Virus record (IMG/VR): IMGVR_UViG_3300007609_000038
Location: 1-46,537 of that record
Length of the DNA: 46,537 nucleotides
Origin: a virus
Direction: 5' to 3' (one strand)
Shown here: positions 37,169-43,828 of the stretch, one piece after another
How the letters are laid out: the number at the start of each line of letters is the position of its first letter
How positions within the stretch are numbered: position 1 is the first letter of the stretch
Notes under the pieces: generated by a model
Seen by the model: only the letters and a program-made list of their open reading frames with translations
Databases searched by the model: none
What the model was told of the DNA's origin: nothing
Program-made: the position numbers and the translations under genes

Positions 37169-38371
37169 TTATTTCCCTCTTAGTGTTCTAAAAAGTTTTT
37201 CAAAGTTTTTCTTGTCGTATTGTTTATCTAATATTAGACTAGCATTGTGCAATAATACGTCTGGATTTTGAAACCTCCATTCGATTTGTTCGCTTCTTGG
37301 CAATGTTTTAATTTTATTGTAACTATTCGACAAAGATTCTAACAATTTTTTATATCTTAATATAGGATCTGGTTCGTTGTCAAAATCATAATCTATCCAG
37401 TCGGTGTATAATTTAAAACCTAATTTTTCTAAATATCTATTACATCCCTGTTGCCCATAAATTACAAACGGATGAAAGTGTATCATAGATCTAAAAGTTT
37501 TTTCAGAATAGAATAAACTGGTATTCCTAAAATTATCAACGTGTGTTTCATTTACTATTTGAAATAACGTATCGTAATGCAACTGAGAATTTATGCTTAA
37601 AGCATGGTTGGTCTTAAAATCGTCGGTATCTACAGTAAGGGGTAAATTTTCTATCCATTTTCTTACTAGTAAATGGTGTATTCCTGTTTTTTTAGAAATT
37701 GTGTGTATAGTAGCAAGTTTATCGTCATTATGAATACAGTCGTGGCTTATATTCGCAACCTTCCCCAATTGATGATGACTTAGCAGACAAGTGGCTGCTG
37801 ATCTGTATTGGCGATTTACCCTGCTTAAACTTAATAAAAATTTTCCTTTATATGTTTTATCAATTTGTTTTTTCATAAAAGAATAATGCTTTTTCAACGA
37901 CTTTTTACTATAAGAAATTTCATATAGATCATTAATCATTCTTCTAAAACTTAAAAAAGGAAAAACATTAACACTCGTTTTAATTTTGTGTTTTTTATTA
38001 TATGTTTTTATATTCAAATTATCTTTTAAATTTGCAGAGGTAAAAATAATTTTGTTTGCTGGAATATTATATTTTTCACAGTTAGAATACAAAATGTCAA
38101 AGAAATATGTTCCTTGAAATGGGCTAAATCCCTCTGTGCTTGCATCAAAAACAAAAAAACATAAAGTATTTTCTCTAATTTGATCTAAAGTCGATTTATT
38201 CAAATACTGAAATATATCGATATCAGCAGACCATTCTGGATATTTGATTAATGCTAGAACAAAGGACATATTCTTATGACGATCGTGATCATTGAACAAT
38301 ACTGAAAATGTTGTACTGTCGCATTCTTGTATATACGGATTGTCTGAGATAACTTCTTTGAAAATTTTCAT
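37169..38371 (-). CDS. SEKT-motif family protein B, unknown
   Basis: A protein of 400 residues; the ATG at 38371 lies 6 bases downstream of a minus-strand TATAAATA and has no evident Shine-Dalgarno sequence. The C-terminal motif near residues 285-350 (YSEKTFRSMIHFHPFVIYGQ, LEKLGFKLYTDWIDYDFD) pairs it with the genes at 35155 and 38397. The N-terminal half contains ECDSTTFSVLFNDHDRHKN, LCFFVFDASTEGFSPFQG and FLLSLSRVNRQYRSAATCLL. The last resembles the stretch before the donor site in some GT-B-type proteins, where a LLS-x-NR-x2-R-x-H/A pattern is common. It is soluble, basic and Lys/Asn-rich. Function unknown; a glycosyltransferase-like role is inferred from motif and neighbours. Confidence 0.6.
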   Translation of the reverse strand: MKIFKEVISDNPYIQECDSTTFSVLFNDHDRHKNMSFVLALIKYPEWSADIDIFQYLNKSTLDQIRENTLCFFVFDASTEGFSPFQGTYFFDILYSNCEKYNIPANKIIFTSANLKDNLNIKTYNKKHKIKTSVNVFPFLSFRRMINDLYEISYSKKSLKKHYSFMKKQIDKTYKGKFLLSLSRVNRQYRSAATCLLSHHQLGKVANISHDCIHNDDKLATIHTISKKTGIHHLLVRKWIENLPLTVDTDDFKTNHALSINSQLHYDTLFQIVNETHVDNFRNTSLFYSEKTFRSMIHFHPFVIYGQQGCNRYLEKLGFKLYTDWIDYDFDNEPDPILRYKKLLESLSNSYNKIKTLPRSEQIEWRFQNPDVLLHNASLILDKQYDKKNFEKLFRTLRGK

Positions 38372-38377
38372 GTAGTC

Positions 38378-38385
38378 TATTTATA
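38378..38385 (-). promoter_or_regulatory. Late promoter (TATAAATA, minus strand) in a 25-base divergent gap
   Basis: An exact late octamer on the minus strand. Only 6 bases separate it from the ATG at 38371. With the T4 element centred at -10, the transcript would begin at or next to the start codon, so the mRNA would be leaderless. It would drive the minus-strand trio 38371 to 35155. Confidence 0.65.
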
Positions 38386-38396
38386 AGGTAAATATT

Positions 38397-39422
38397 TTGA
38401 AAATTAAATATTTGGTATATATGTCGCGTGATTGTAAAATTTTTTATTTTTTGATATGGAAAGATACTCCAGATGATTATAGGCGGAAAATAAAAAAAGC
38501 TAAAAAGATTTTGTGTGATAAAAAGAACATAAAAATAATTTTCTGCGCGGCAGAAGAATGGGAATACACTGCCGAAATGAAAAAATTTCCTTTGACAAGC
38601 TCTAAATATTTAAGTAAAGATATTATAATTGGACACGTAAAAAATAACTCGATGTCTCTACCTAAAGATTTTAATATCCACCTCTGGAAAAATTCTTGGT
38701 TATTTATTACAGCATCTATTTTCGACGATAACTTTTTATCCACTGATTATAAAAATATAGATAAATTGTTTATATCGTTGAATAATAAAGATCATTATTG
38801 GAGATGTTTAATGATCGATAATCTTAGTAAAAAGAATTTATTAGAAAAATCCTATTATTCTTGGCGAAAAGACGGAGGCGATAGAAATAATTATTCTTTT
38901 AAATACTGGGACGAACAGGTTATATTGCTTCCTAGCGAAAGAAAGAATTTTAATAATGAGCAGCTTGACAGCATCCCTCAAGAGTTTTCTAAAGCGGTCT
39001 TTCATATAGTTTGTGAATCTACAGTTAGTGATCGATTAATTGATATTTCGGAAAAAACATGGAAATGTATATTATCGGCACAACCTTTTATAATTTTAGG
39101 AAATCCGGGAGTACATCAACAATTAGAAGACTGGGGATTCAAATTATATCGAGAAATATTTGCTTATGATTTTGATAAGATACCAGAAGTAAAAGATAGG
39201 GTTGAGTCTATAGTAGAACAGATTGCTAATATAGATAGTCAGCATAGCCCGGAAGGCTATACTACTCTTAAAATGAAATTGCAAGAAACTGCAAATTACA
39301 ATCAACAAAGAGCTTTTCAGATGATAAAGAATAAAGAAATGATTCCACAAATAGTGTTAGATACTGATTATTATACACAAATTATTATCGATGCAGAACA
39401 AAATATAGGTGATATTATATGA
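38397..39422 (+). CDS. SEKT-motif family protein C, unknown
   Basis: A protein of 341 residues from a TTG at 38397, supported by AAGG at 38385-38388 with an 8-base spacer; an in-frame ATG at 38421 lacks any such site. The motif near residues 215-280 (ISEKTWKCILSAQPFIILGN, LEDWGFKLYREIFAYDFD) makes it the third member of the family in this window, on the opposite strand to the other two. Upstream, KLFISLNNKDHYWRCLMIDNL corresponds to the LLSLSRVNRQYRSA region of family member B, again suggesting a related two-domain fold. The N-terminus is shorter than in A and B. It ends in ATGA overlap with the nucleotide-sugar dehydrogenase gene, which suggests a shared pathway. Confidence 0.6.
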   Translation: MKIKYLVYMSRDCKIFYFLIWKDTPDDYRRKIKKAKKILCDKKNIKIIFCAAEEWEYTAEMKKFPLTSSKYLSKDIIIGHVKNNSMSLPKDFNIHLWKNSWLFITASIFDDNFLSTDYKNIDKLFISLNNKDHYWRCLMIDNLSKKNLLEKSYYSWRKDGGDRNNYSFKYWDEQVILLPSERKNFNNEQLDSIPQEFSKAVFHIVCESTVSDRLIDISEKTWKCILSAQPFIILGNPGVHQQLEDWGFKLYREIFAYDFDKIPEVKDRVESIVEQIANIDSQHSPEGYTTLKMKLQETANYNQQRAFQMIKNKEMIPQIVLDTDYYTQIIIDAEQNIGDII

Positions 39423-40639
39423 ATATAGGTTTTATTGGTTTAGGTAAATTAGGAATGCCTTGCGCTGAAGCCATTGCCAGACACGAGCATAGTGTATTCG
39501 GATATGATGTAGCAGAAGTATCAAGTGATATTGTTAAAATTGTAGATAGTATTGAAAAATTAGTTTTAGATAAAGACATTGTATTTGTTGCTGTTCCTAC
39601 ACCTCACGATCCAGATTATGATGGCAGTGAACCAACAGCACACTTAGAACCAAAAGATTTTAGTTATGATATTGTAGAGCAAGTTATATCGGAAGCAAAC
39701 AGATATATGAATAAAAATCAGTTACTTGTTCTTATTTCGACTGTGTTACCTGGGACAACACGCAGACAGTTTGTTGATTTAGTAACTAACACTAGATTTG
39801 TGTACAATCCCTATCTTATCGCTATGGGTAGTGTTGCTTGGGATATGGTTAATCCTGAAATGGTTATGATTGGTACAGAAGACGGAACTGAAACAGGTGA
39901 TGCCAAACAACTTGTTGAATTTTATAAAACTATAATGGAAAACGATCCCCGTTACGTTGTAGGCACTTGGGATGAGTGCGAGTGCATTAAAGTATTTTAC
40001 AATACCTTTATCAGTGCTAAAATAGGTCTTGTTAATATGATACAAGACGTAGCAGTACAACAGGGCAATATTAATGTAGATGTCGTTACAGACGCTTTAG
40101 CGCAGTCTACGATGCGTATTATGGGCCCTCAGTATATGAAGGCAGGTATGGGAGACGGTGGAGCCTGTCACCCTAGAGATAACATTGCGCTACGCTATAT
40201 GGCTCAAGAATTAAATCTAGGATATGACTTATTTGACAGTATTATGTCTGCAAGAGAAATTCAAGCTGAAAATCTTGCTATGTTTCTTGTAGATATTGCC
40301 AACGAAAAGAATATGCCTATTTTCATTCATGGTAAGGCATATAAACCAGGAGTTCCCTACACGGATGGTAGTTATAGTTTATTGGTCGGACACTATTGTG
40401 AGTATCACGGATTCTCTCCGACCTATGTAGATCCGCATACTGGTGATACATTATATCCAGACGAGCCTTGTGTAATGTTAATGGCACATTCTGCCAGCAC
40501 AACTTATGAATATACTGGTAAAGAAAACAAGGATGAAATTTATTGTAGCATTCCTGCAGGAAGTGTAATTGTTGATCCATGGAGGAAGATTGAATCGAGT
40601 GTAAGCACAGTAATTTGGTATGGAAATTCAAGATGTTAA
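39419..40639 (+). CDS. UDP-glucose/GDP-mannose 6-dehydrogenase-like protein
   Basis: A protein of 406 residues; the ATG overlaps the previous TGA (ATGA). GFIGLGKLGMP at 4-13 is the N-terminal NAD-binding GxGxxG; STVLPGTT at 107-114 matches the family STVxPGTT; E-C-I-K191-V-F-Y-N195-T-F-I-S-A-K200 is the central helix with the active-site Lys and Asn; Cys250 in GDGGACHPRD is the catalytic cysteine, normally G-G-x-C-F/L-P-K-D. The C-terminal domain includes FIHGKAYKPGVPYTDGS. The family oxidises a UDP- or GDP-hexose twice to the uronic acid in the cytoplasm. The CHPRD variant keeps the Cys but replaces the usual Phe and Lys, so the donor may differ. It is sandwiched between a SEKT gene and an SGNH gene, consistent with supplying an activated sugar acid. 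Confidence 0.8.
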   Translation: MNIGFIGLGKLGMPCAEAIARHEHSVFGYDVAEVSSDIVKIVDSIEKLVLDKDIVFVAVPTPHDPDYDGSEPTAHLEPKDFSYDIVEQVISEANRYMNKNQLLVLISTVLPGTTRRQFVDLVTNTRFVYNPYLIAMGSVAWDMVNPEMVMIGTEDGTETGDAKQLVEFYKTIMENDPRYVVGTWDECECIKVFYNTFISAKIGLVNMIQDVAVQQGNINVDVVTDALAQSTMRIMGPQYMKAGMGDGGACHPRDNIALRYMAQELNLGYDLFDSIMSAREIQAENLAMFLVDIANEKNMPIFIHGKAYKPGVPYTDGSYSLLVGHYCEYHGFSPTYVDPHTGDTLYPDEPCVMLMAHSASTTYEYTGKENKDEIYCSIPAGSVIVDPWRKIESSVSTVIWYGNSRC

Positions 40640-41415
40640 GATTCGAATCAAACAATTTACTTATAGACTTTGAAAATCAAGACAAGTCGAGAAACTGGTA
40701 TTGCACAGACTCTAAAAAAAATGCAATTTATAAAGACAATATCGAGTATAATTTTAATAGTTTAGGATACAGAACAAAAGAAATACAAGATCTAGATAAA
40801 GATTTTATATTAACTACCGGATGCAGCTATACCGAAGGCGTCGGGTTACCCCAGCATAAAATTTGGTGTAATACATTAGCAGATAAATTAGATTTGGATC
40901 TATTTAACATAGGAAAATCAGCTACCGGCCCTGATATAGTTTATTTAAACACTATTCAATATATTTTGTGTAATTTTCCTAAACCTAAACTTGTGGTAAT
41001 CCAGTGGCCAAACAATACTAGGAAAAGTTTTGGATATAAAGATACAGAAAATACAGTGCGATTAACAGATCGGAATATAGGAAGCAGTTTTTTTGATAGT
41101 TTGTGTTTTAACAAATTTGAGACTATGGATACAAAGTGGTATGAAAATAGATATATAGCAGAAGACGGCGAAACAACAATAAACAATTACACACACTATT
41201 GTGTTACTAATTTACTGTGGAAAACTCACGGAGTGCCAGTTTTTAATTGGACCTGGTCAGGCGATTTTGAACCAACGCACGTTTTTAACGATCTTTATAT
41301 TCATAATAACCAGAATAACGATTATGCGAGAGATGGGCAACACGACGGTCCTTTAATTCATCAAGAAGTAGCAGAAACTTTATATAACAAATTAAAAAAT
41401 ATTATTAGTATTTAA
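40633..41415 (+). CDS. SGNH/GDSL-type hydrolase-like protein, second copy
   Basis: The frame runs back to a TTG at 40615, but the ATG at 40633, inside the end of the dehydrogenase gene (7-base overlap), gives MLRFESNNLLIDFENQDKS (260 residues) and is preferred. FILTTGCSYTEGVG places Ser65 in block I (G-C-S-Y-T); GKSATGPD near 95-102 may fill block II; DGQHDGP near 234-240 gives the block V Asp234-x-x-His237. It shares the fold type with the 36305 gene but little sequence beyond these blocks. An acyl or acetyl ester chemistry on the glycan is inferred. It converges with the 41392 gene, overlapping by 24 bases, with no GC-rich terminator hairpin visible. Confidence 0.65.
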   Translation: MLRFESNNLLIDFENQDKSRNWYCTDSKKNAIYKDNIEYNFNSLGYRTKEIQDLDKDFILTTGCSYTEGVGLPQHKIWCNTLADKLDLDLFNIGKSATGPDIVYLNTIQYILCNFPKPKLVVIQWPNNTRKSFGYKDTENTVRLTDRNIGSSFFDSLCFNKFETMDTKWYENRYIAEDGETTINNYTHYCVTNLLWKTHGVPVFNWTWSGDFEPTHVFNDLYIHNNQNNDYARDGQHDGPLIHQEVAETLYNKLKNIISI

Positions 41416-41685
41416 TTTTATATCTTCTATTAGTCTTTCAACATCCATGTTGAAATCTATCTTAATAATTCTTTCCTGATGGTCCTCTATGGTTTCGGCT
41501 AATCGTTCTGCTAAAACAGCAGGATCTTCTGAGAGTATTTGTGATTTAACATCTATCTCCCAGACAGACCCATCGGAGAAATCTAACCTTACATTGTTAA
41601 TGTAAGCAACCGGCATTGTATTCATTTCTAAATCTGTAAATACTTCCGGCCATTGATCTACTAAATGTTTAGGAGGCTTGAGCAT
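41392..41685 (-). CDS. Conserved small phage protein, unknown
   Basis: A protein of 97 residues; the ATG at 41685 follows the previous gene's TAA by four bases. The core VAYINNVRLDFSDGSVWEIDV, followed by a charged helix (ERLAETIEDHQERIIKIDFN), looks like a compact beta hairpin plus coiled helix. I regard this as a conserved protein of marine T4-like phages of unknown function. It is the last gene of the minus-strand block. Its 3' end overlaps the convergent SGNH gene by 24 bases. Confidence 0.65.
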   Translation of the reverse strand: MLKPPKHLVDQWPEVFTDLEMNTMPVAYINNVRLDFSDGSVWEIDVKSQILSEDPAVLAERLAETIEDHQERIIKIDFNMDVERLIEDIKLNTNNIF

Positions 41686-41689
41686 TTAA

Positions 41690-42322
41690 TTATGCATCAG
41701 CCTCAGATTTTTTCTTTGTGGTTTTTTTAGGTGTAGGATCGAGCTCTTCTGCTTCTCTACGTAATCTAGCCGCTTCCTTATACATTGCGTCTGCTTGACT
41801 ACGATATGATTTAGCAAGATCTGTATCAGATAACACTCCGTCTTCAGCCAGTGCAGTAACAGGTTCTTCACTAGGAGTGGTCTCGGACATTTGTTTAATG
41901 TTTTCAGTTTCGCTTTGTCTCGGAGCACCTTTAACAAATGTATAGAGTTGGTCTACAGTACAATTTTTTTGTTGTGCAATAAACTGATTTAATTCAGATA
42001 ACACAACTTCAGAAGTCGGTGTTGGGTTCATTACAACAGTATCGGTTGGAACTTTATGTAATCTACCATCTTGTTGCATTGCAGACAGCATTGTACGTCC
42101 ATCTGGAAAGCTTCTTATAAACATAATCTCTCCAAATTCGAATGACTCTTGTGCTTGGTCTGTTTCTACAAGGGTCATAATAGCATCGTGATACTGATCA
42201 GGTAACGTGTGTACGGGTAGAACCAATGCTTGATCTGACTCTCCTGGAAGTGTTCTAAAAATTACCAGAACTCTTGTTCCTGTATTTTTAATTTTCCCAA
42301 TATGTTTCATTTGTTGTGCCAT
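41690..42322 (-). CDS. Conserved phage protein with Lys-rich C-terminus, unknown
   Basis: A protein of 210 residues; AAGGAAGAA precedes the ATG. The N-terminal two thirds (GKIKNTGTRVLVIFRTLPGE, LVLPVHTLPDQYHDAIM, GEIMFIRSFPDGRTMLSAM) form a globular, beta-rich domain. The rest is a disordered acidic linker followed by a helix (AKSYRSQADAMYKEAARLRR) and a Lys/Thr-rich tail (KKTTKKKSEADA). It is probably structural or nucleic-acid binding given the basic tail, but I do not recognise a function. It belongs to the RNase H cluster of tightly packed minus-strand genes. Confidence 0.65.
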   Translation of the reverse strand: MAQQMKHIGKIKNTGTRVLVIFRTLPGESDQALVLPVHTLPDQYHDAIMTLVETDQAQESFEFGEIMFIRSFPDGRTMLSAMQQDGRLHKVPTDTVVMNPTPTSEVVLSELNQFIAQQKNCTVDQLYTFVKGAPRQSETENIKQMSETTPSEEPVTALAEDGVLSDTDLAKSYRSQADAMYKEAARLRREAEELDPTPKKTTKKKSEADA

Positions 42323-42324
42323 AA

Positions 42325-42561
42325 TTATTCTTCCTTGTTTGATACTGCATTAAGGAATGCATCTAGTTTGTTAAAAATTTTTCCAACAGCTTCTAACTCG
42401 TTAGCTTTAAATGCTCCTCGTTGAGTAGCAACTTCGACAACGTTTTTAAGAGCCGCTAGATCGCTGATATTGAGATCAGGACCAGATGCTCCTTCTTCTT
42501 GAGGCTGAGAATTTTCTGTAGCTGCTTCTTCTGTTTTTTGTTCAACTTCTTGATGATCCAT
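42325..42561 (-). CDS. Small acidic phage protein, unknown
   Basis: A protein of 78 residues; the ATG immediately follows the TAA of the preceding gene, and AGGAG sits 7 bases upstream. A Glu/Gln-rich disordered N-terminus (residues 1-28) leads into a helical C-terminus (ISDLAALKNVVEVATQRGAF, KIFNKLDAFLNAV). It has the look of a small scaffold, adaptor or coiled-coil protein. Function not recognised; conserved-looking position between two other small genes. Confidence 0.6.
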   Translation of the reverse strand: MDHQEVEQKTEEAATENSQPQEEGASGPDLNISDLAALKNVVEVATQRGAFKANELEAVGKIFNKLDAFLNAVSNKEE

Positions 42562-42831
42562 TTAATTTCTCCTTATATCTGGACACGCTAACATAAAATA
42601 TGTCATTTCTTTTTCTTCTTCAAAACCCACATATACCTCGGATTTTAAAGAATCATTTTTAGTTATACTAGGTATTGCAGTTATACAATATCTTCCGCTT
42701 AATTTAGACTGAATCCATTCCTCGATGTAGTGCATTGCAAACGGCTCTATTCTCATCTTAGTGTAATGAGGAGGCATATAATTTAATTTCCTAACACCTA
42801 GTATTTCGAGTTGATTAAGTTCTATTTCCAT
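42562..42831 (-). CDS. Small phage protein, unknown, behind a late promoter
   Basis: A protein of 89 residues. The ATG at 42831 is only four bases from a minus-strand TATAAATA and lacks a Shine-Dalgarno sequence. The sequence (MEIELNQLEILGVRKLNY, KMRIEPFAMHYIEEWIQSKL) suggests a small alpha/beta protein. I do not recognise a function. If transcription begins as in T4, the start codon would be at the very 5' end of the message. Confidence 0.6.
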   Translation of the reverse strand: MEIELNQLEILGVRKLNYMPPHYTKMRIEPFAMHYIEEWIQSKLSGRYCITAIPSITKNDSLKSEVYVGFEEEKEMTYFMLACPDIRRN

Positions 42832-42835
42832 AAAT

Positions 42836-42843
42836 TATTTATA
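42836..42843 (-). promoter_or_regulatory. Late promoter (TATAAATA, minus strand), 4 bases before the ATG
   Basis: An exact octamer in the 32-base gap between the 42864 and 42562 genes. The very short distance to the ATG at 42831 means that the +1 expected from an element centred at -10 would fall on or just inside the start codon. Confidence 0.6.
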
Positions 42844-42863
42844 ATATGCTAAGTTTATTGTTA

Positions 42864-43253
42864 TTAATTCTGAGCCATTCTTTTAGCAAGAGCTTTAGAA
42901 TACCCTAATTTTTGAACGTCCCCTGAAAACAAATAAAGCTCAAATGCTGATTTTTCTTTCAAAACTATTATATATTTCTTAGTTATAAAATACGGAGACT
43001 CGATAAAGTTATCAAGCCATACTAAAACTTGAGGTGTAATTGAAAAACTTTTGGGGAAATCTATTTTGTATGTTTTAATTTTAGATCGTTGCTCTATATA
43101 TTTAATTGCATATTCTGTTAGTCTTAGACCACCGTCATTTTTACTGCGTACATTCCACCACCAGTCTGCTCTTAATTTTTTTACACGTTCTTCCGTGGGA
43201 TTTTCGTCTGCAGCTTTTAGAAATATGCAAGTAAATTGATCTTTACTGTCCAT
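42864..43253 (-). CDS. Conserved phage protein, unknown
   Basis: A protein of 129 residues from the ATG at 43253, one base after the TGA of the preceding gene. A TTG at 43265 would add four residues and overlap that gene; the ATG is preferred because MDSKDQFTCIFLKAADENP reads as a normal start. Core: ADWWWNVRSKNDGGLRLTEY, IDFPKSFSITPQVLVWLDNF, PYFITKKYIIVLKEKSAFEL, LFSGDVQKLGYSKAL. The GGLRLT and ITKK motifs remind me of a protein family found beside rnh in marine T4-like phages, but I know of no assigned function. It is predicted soluble with mixed alpha/beta structure. Confidence 0.7.
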   Translation of the reverse strand: MDSKDQFTCIFLKAADENPTEERVKKLRADWWWNVRSKNDGGLRLTEYAIKYIEQRSKIKTYKIDFPKSFSITPQVLVWLDNFIESPYFITKKYIIVLKEKSAFELYLFSGDVQKLGYSKALAKRMAQN

Positions 43254-43254
43254 T

Positions 43255-43539
43255 TCAATTTTCAATTTCCCCAGTGGTTAATCGATATACTTTAAATTCT
43301 TGTGTCTTAAACATTGCATTTAGTTTTTTAGCAAGATTATGGGCGTGACCGGGATTAGAAAAACTAACTTTTTTATATTTAGGTCCAGGATAGCTACTTA
43401 CAAGACTGCCACTTTTAAGATTAAACGGTTTACCTTTATAAAACACTGCCCAAATGGCTTCGGATTCTAATATCTGTTCAATTTTATAGGTATCTTTATT
43501 TGTATGCTCTAATAAAACCTTAGGTTTAGGCCTACTCAT
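43255..43539 (-). CDS. Small conserved phage protein under hairpin/late promoter control, unknown
   Basis: A protein of 94 residues starting MSRPKPKVLLEHTNKDTYK. It is basic and rich in beta strands (IWAVFYKGKPFNLKSGS, KYKKVSFSNPGHAHNLAKK). No known function. The start region is unusual: AAGGA (about 43547-43551) lies in the loop of a perfect 9-bp hairpin, and the first two bases of the ATG are in its 3' arm, while a GATAAATA late-promoter-like octamer overlaps the 5' arm. Expression is therefore probably silent in read-through transcripts and active from the local late promoter, as described for T4 gene e. Confidence 0.65.
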   Translation of the reverse strand: MSRPKPKVLLEHTNKDTYKIEQILESEAIWAVFYKGKPFNLKSGSLVSSYPGPKYKKVSFSNPGHAHNLAKKLNAMFKTQEFKVYRLTTGEIEN

Positions 43540-43567
43540 ATGCGTATCCTTAATTAACTACGCATAT
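43538..43567 (-). promoter_or_regulatory. Perfect 9-bp hairpin covering the start of the 43255 gene
   Basis: Positions 43538-43546 and 43559-43567 are exact reverse complements (ATATGCGTA/TACGCATAT) around a 12-base loop. In the minus-strand mRNA the loop carries AAGGA, and the 3' arm ends in the AU of the start codon. Three of nine pairs are G-C. The 5' arm begins at the last base of a late-promoter-like octamer. Confidence 0.55.
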
Positions 43568-43574
43568 ATTTATC
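43567..43574 (-). promoter_or_regulatory. Candidate late promoter (GATAAATA, minus strand)
   Basis: One mismatch (first base) to TATAAATA, within the 37-base intergenic gap between the 43577 and 43255 genes. The expected +1, about six bases downstream near 43561, would leave only two or three bases of the 5' hairpin arm in the transcript. Confidence 0.5.
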
Positions 43575-43576
43575 TT

Positions 43577-43828
43577 TTAGAACCCGCCACCGTCGAATTT
43601 TACATCAATTTTTGTTGTTGATTGTTTAATTTCTTTAAGATTTTCATTCATTTCTTGCATTGTATCGGATAACTTTGCAGAAAACAATGCTAGATCAGAT
43701 ACTAACTCCCTAGCTTCCTGAATGCTTAACCTGATATCTTTTGATTGGCTTTTTTCTGCAGCTCTCACACGTTGAATAAATCGTTCTACACTGGGTAGTG
43801 TAGAAGGAATGTTATTTTGTATTGGCAT
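43577..43828 (-). CDS. Small coiled-coil phage protein, unknown
   Basis: A protein of 83 residues; AGGA lies upstream of the ATG, which sits 17 bases inside the preceding gene. After a short N-terminus (IPSTLPSVERFIQRVRAAEK), most of the protein is a predicted amphipathic helix with heptad-like hydrophobics (LVSDLALFSAKLSDTMQEM), ending DVKFDGGGF. Such a helix could oligomerise or dock to a partner. No function recognised. It is part of the tightly packed minus-strand block downstream of rnh. Confidence 0.65.
   Translation of the reverse strand: MPIQNNIPSTLPSVERFIQRVRAAEKSQSKDIRLSIQEARELVSDLALFSAKLSDTMQEMNENLKEIKQSTTKIDVKFDGGGF

Noticed and set aside
41392-41420. Terminator between convergent genes at 41392-41415
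   Set aside because: The overlap is coding on both strands and contains no stable hairpin.
41686-41937. 83-residue minus-strand frame overlapping the 41690 gene
   Set aside because: Same strand but a different frame from the convincing 210-residue protein; its Lys/Leu-rich translation has no features.
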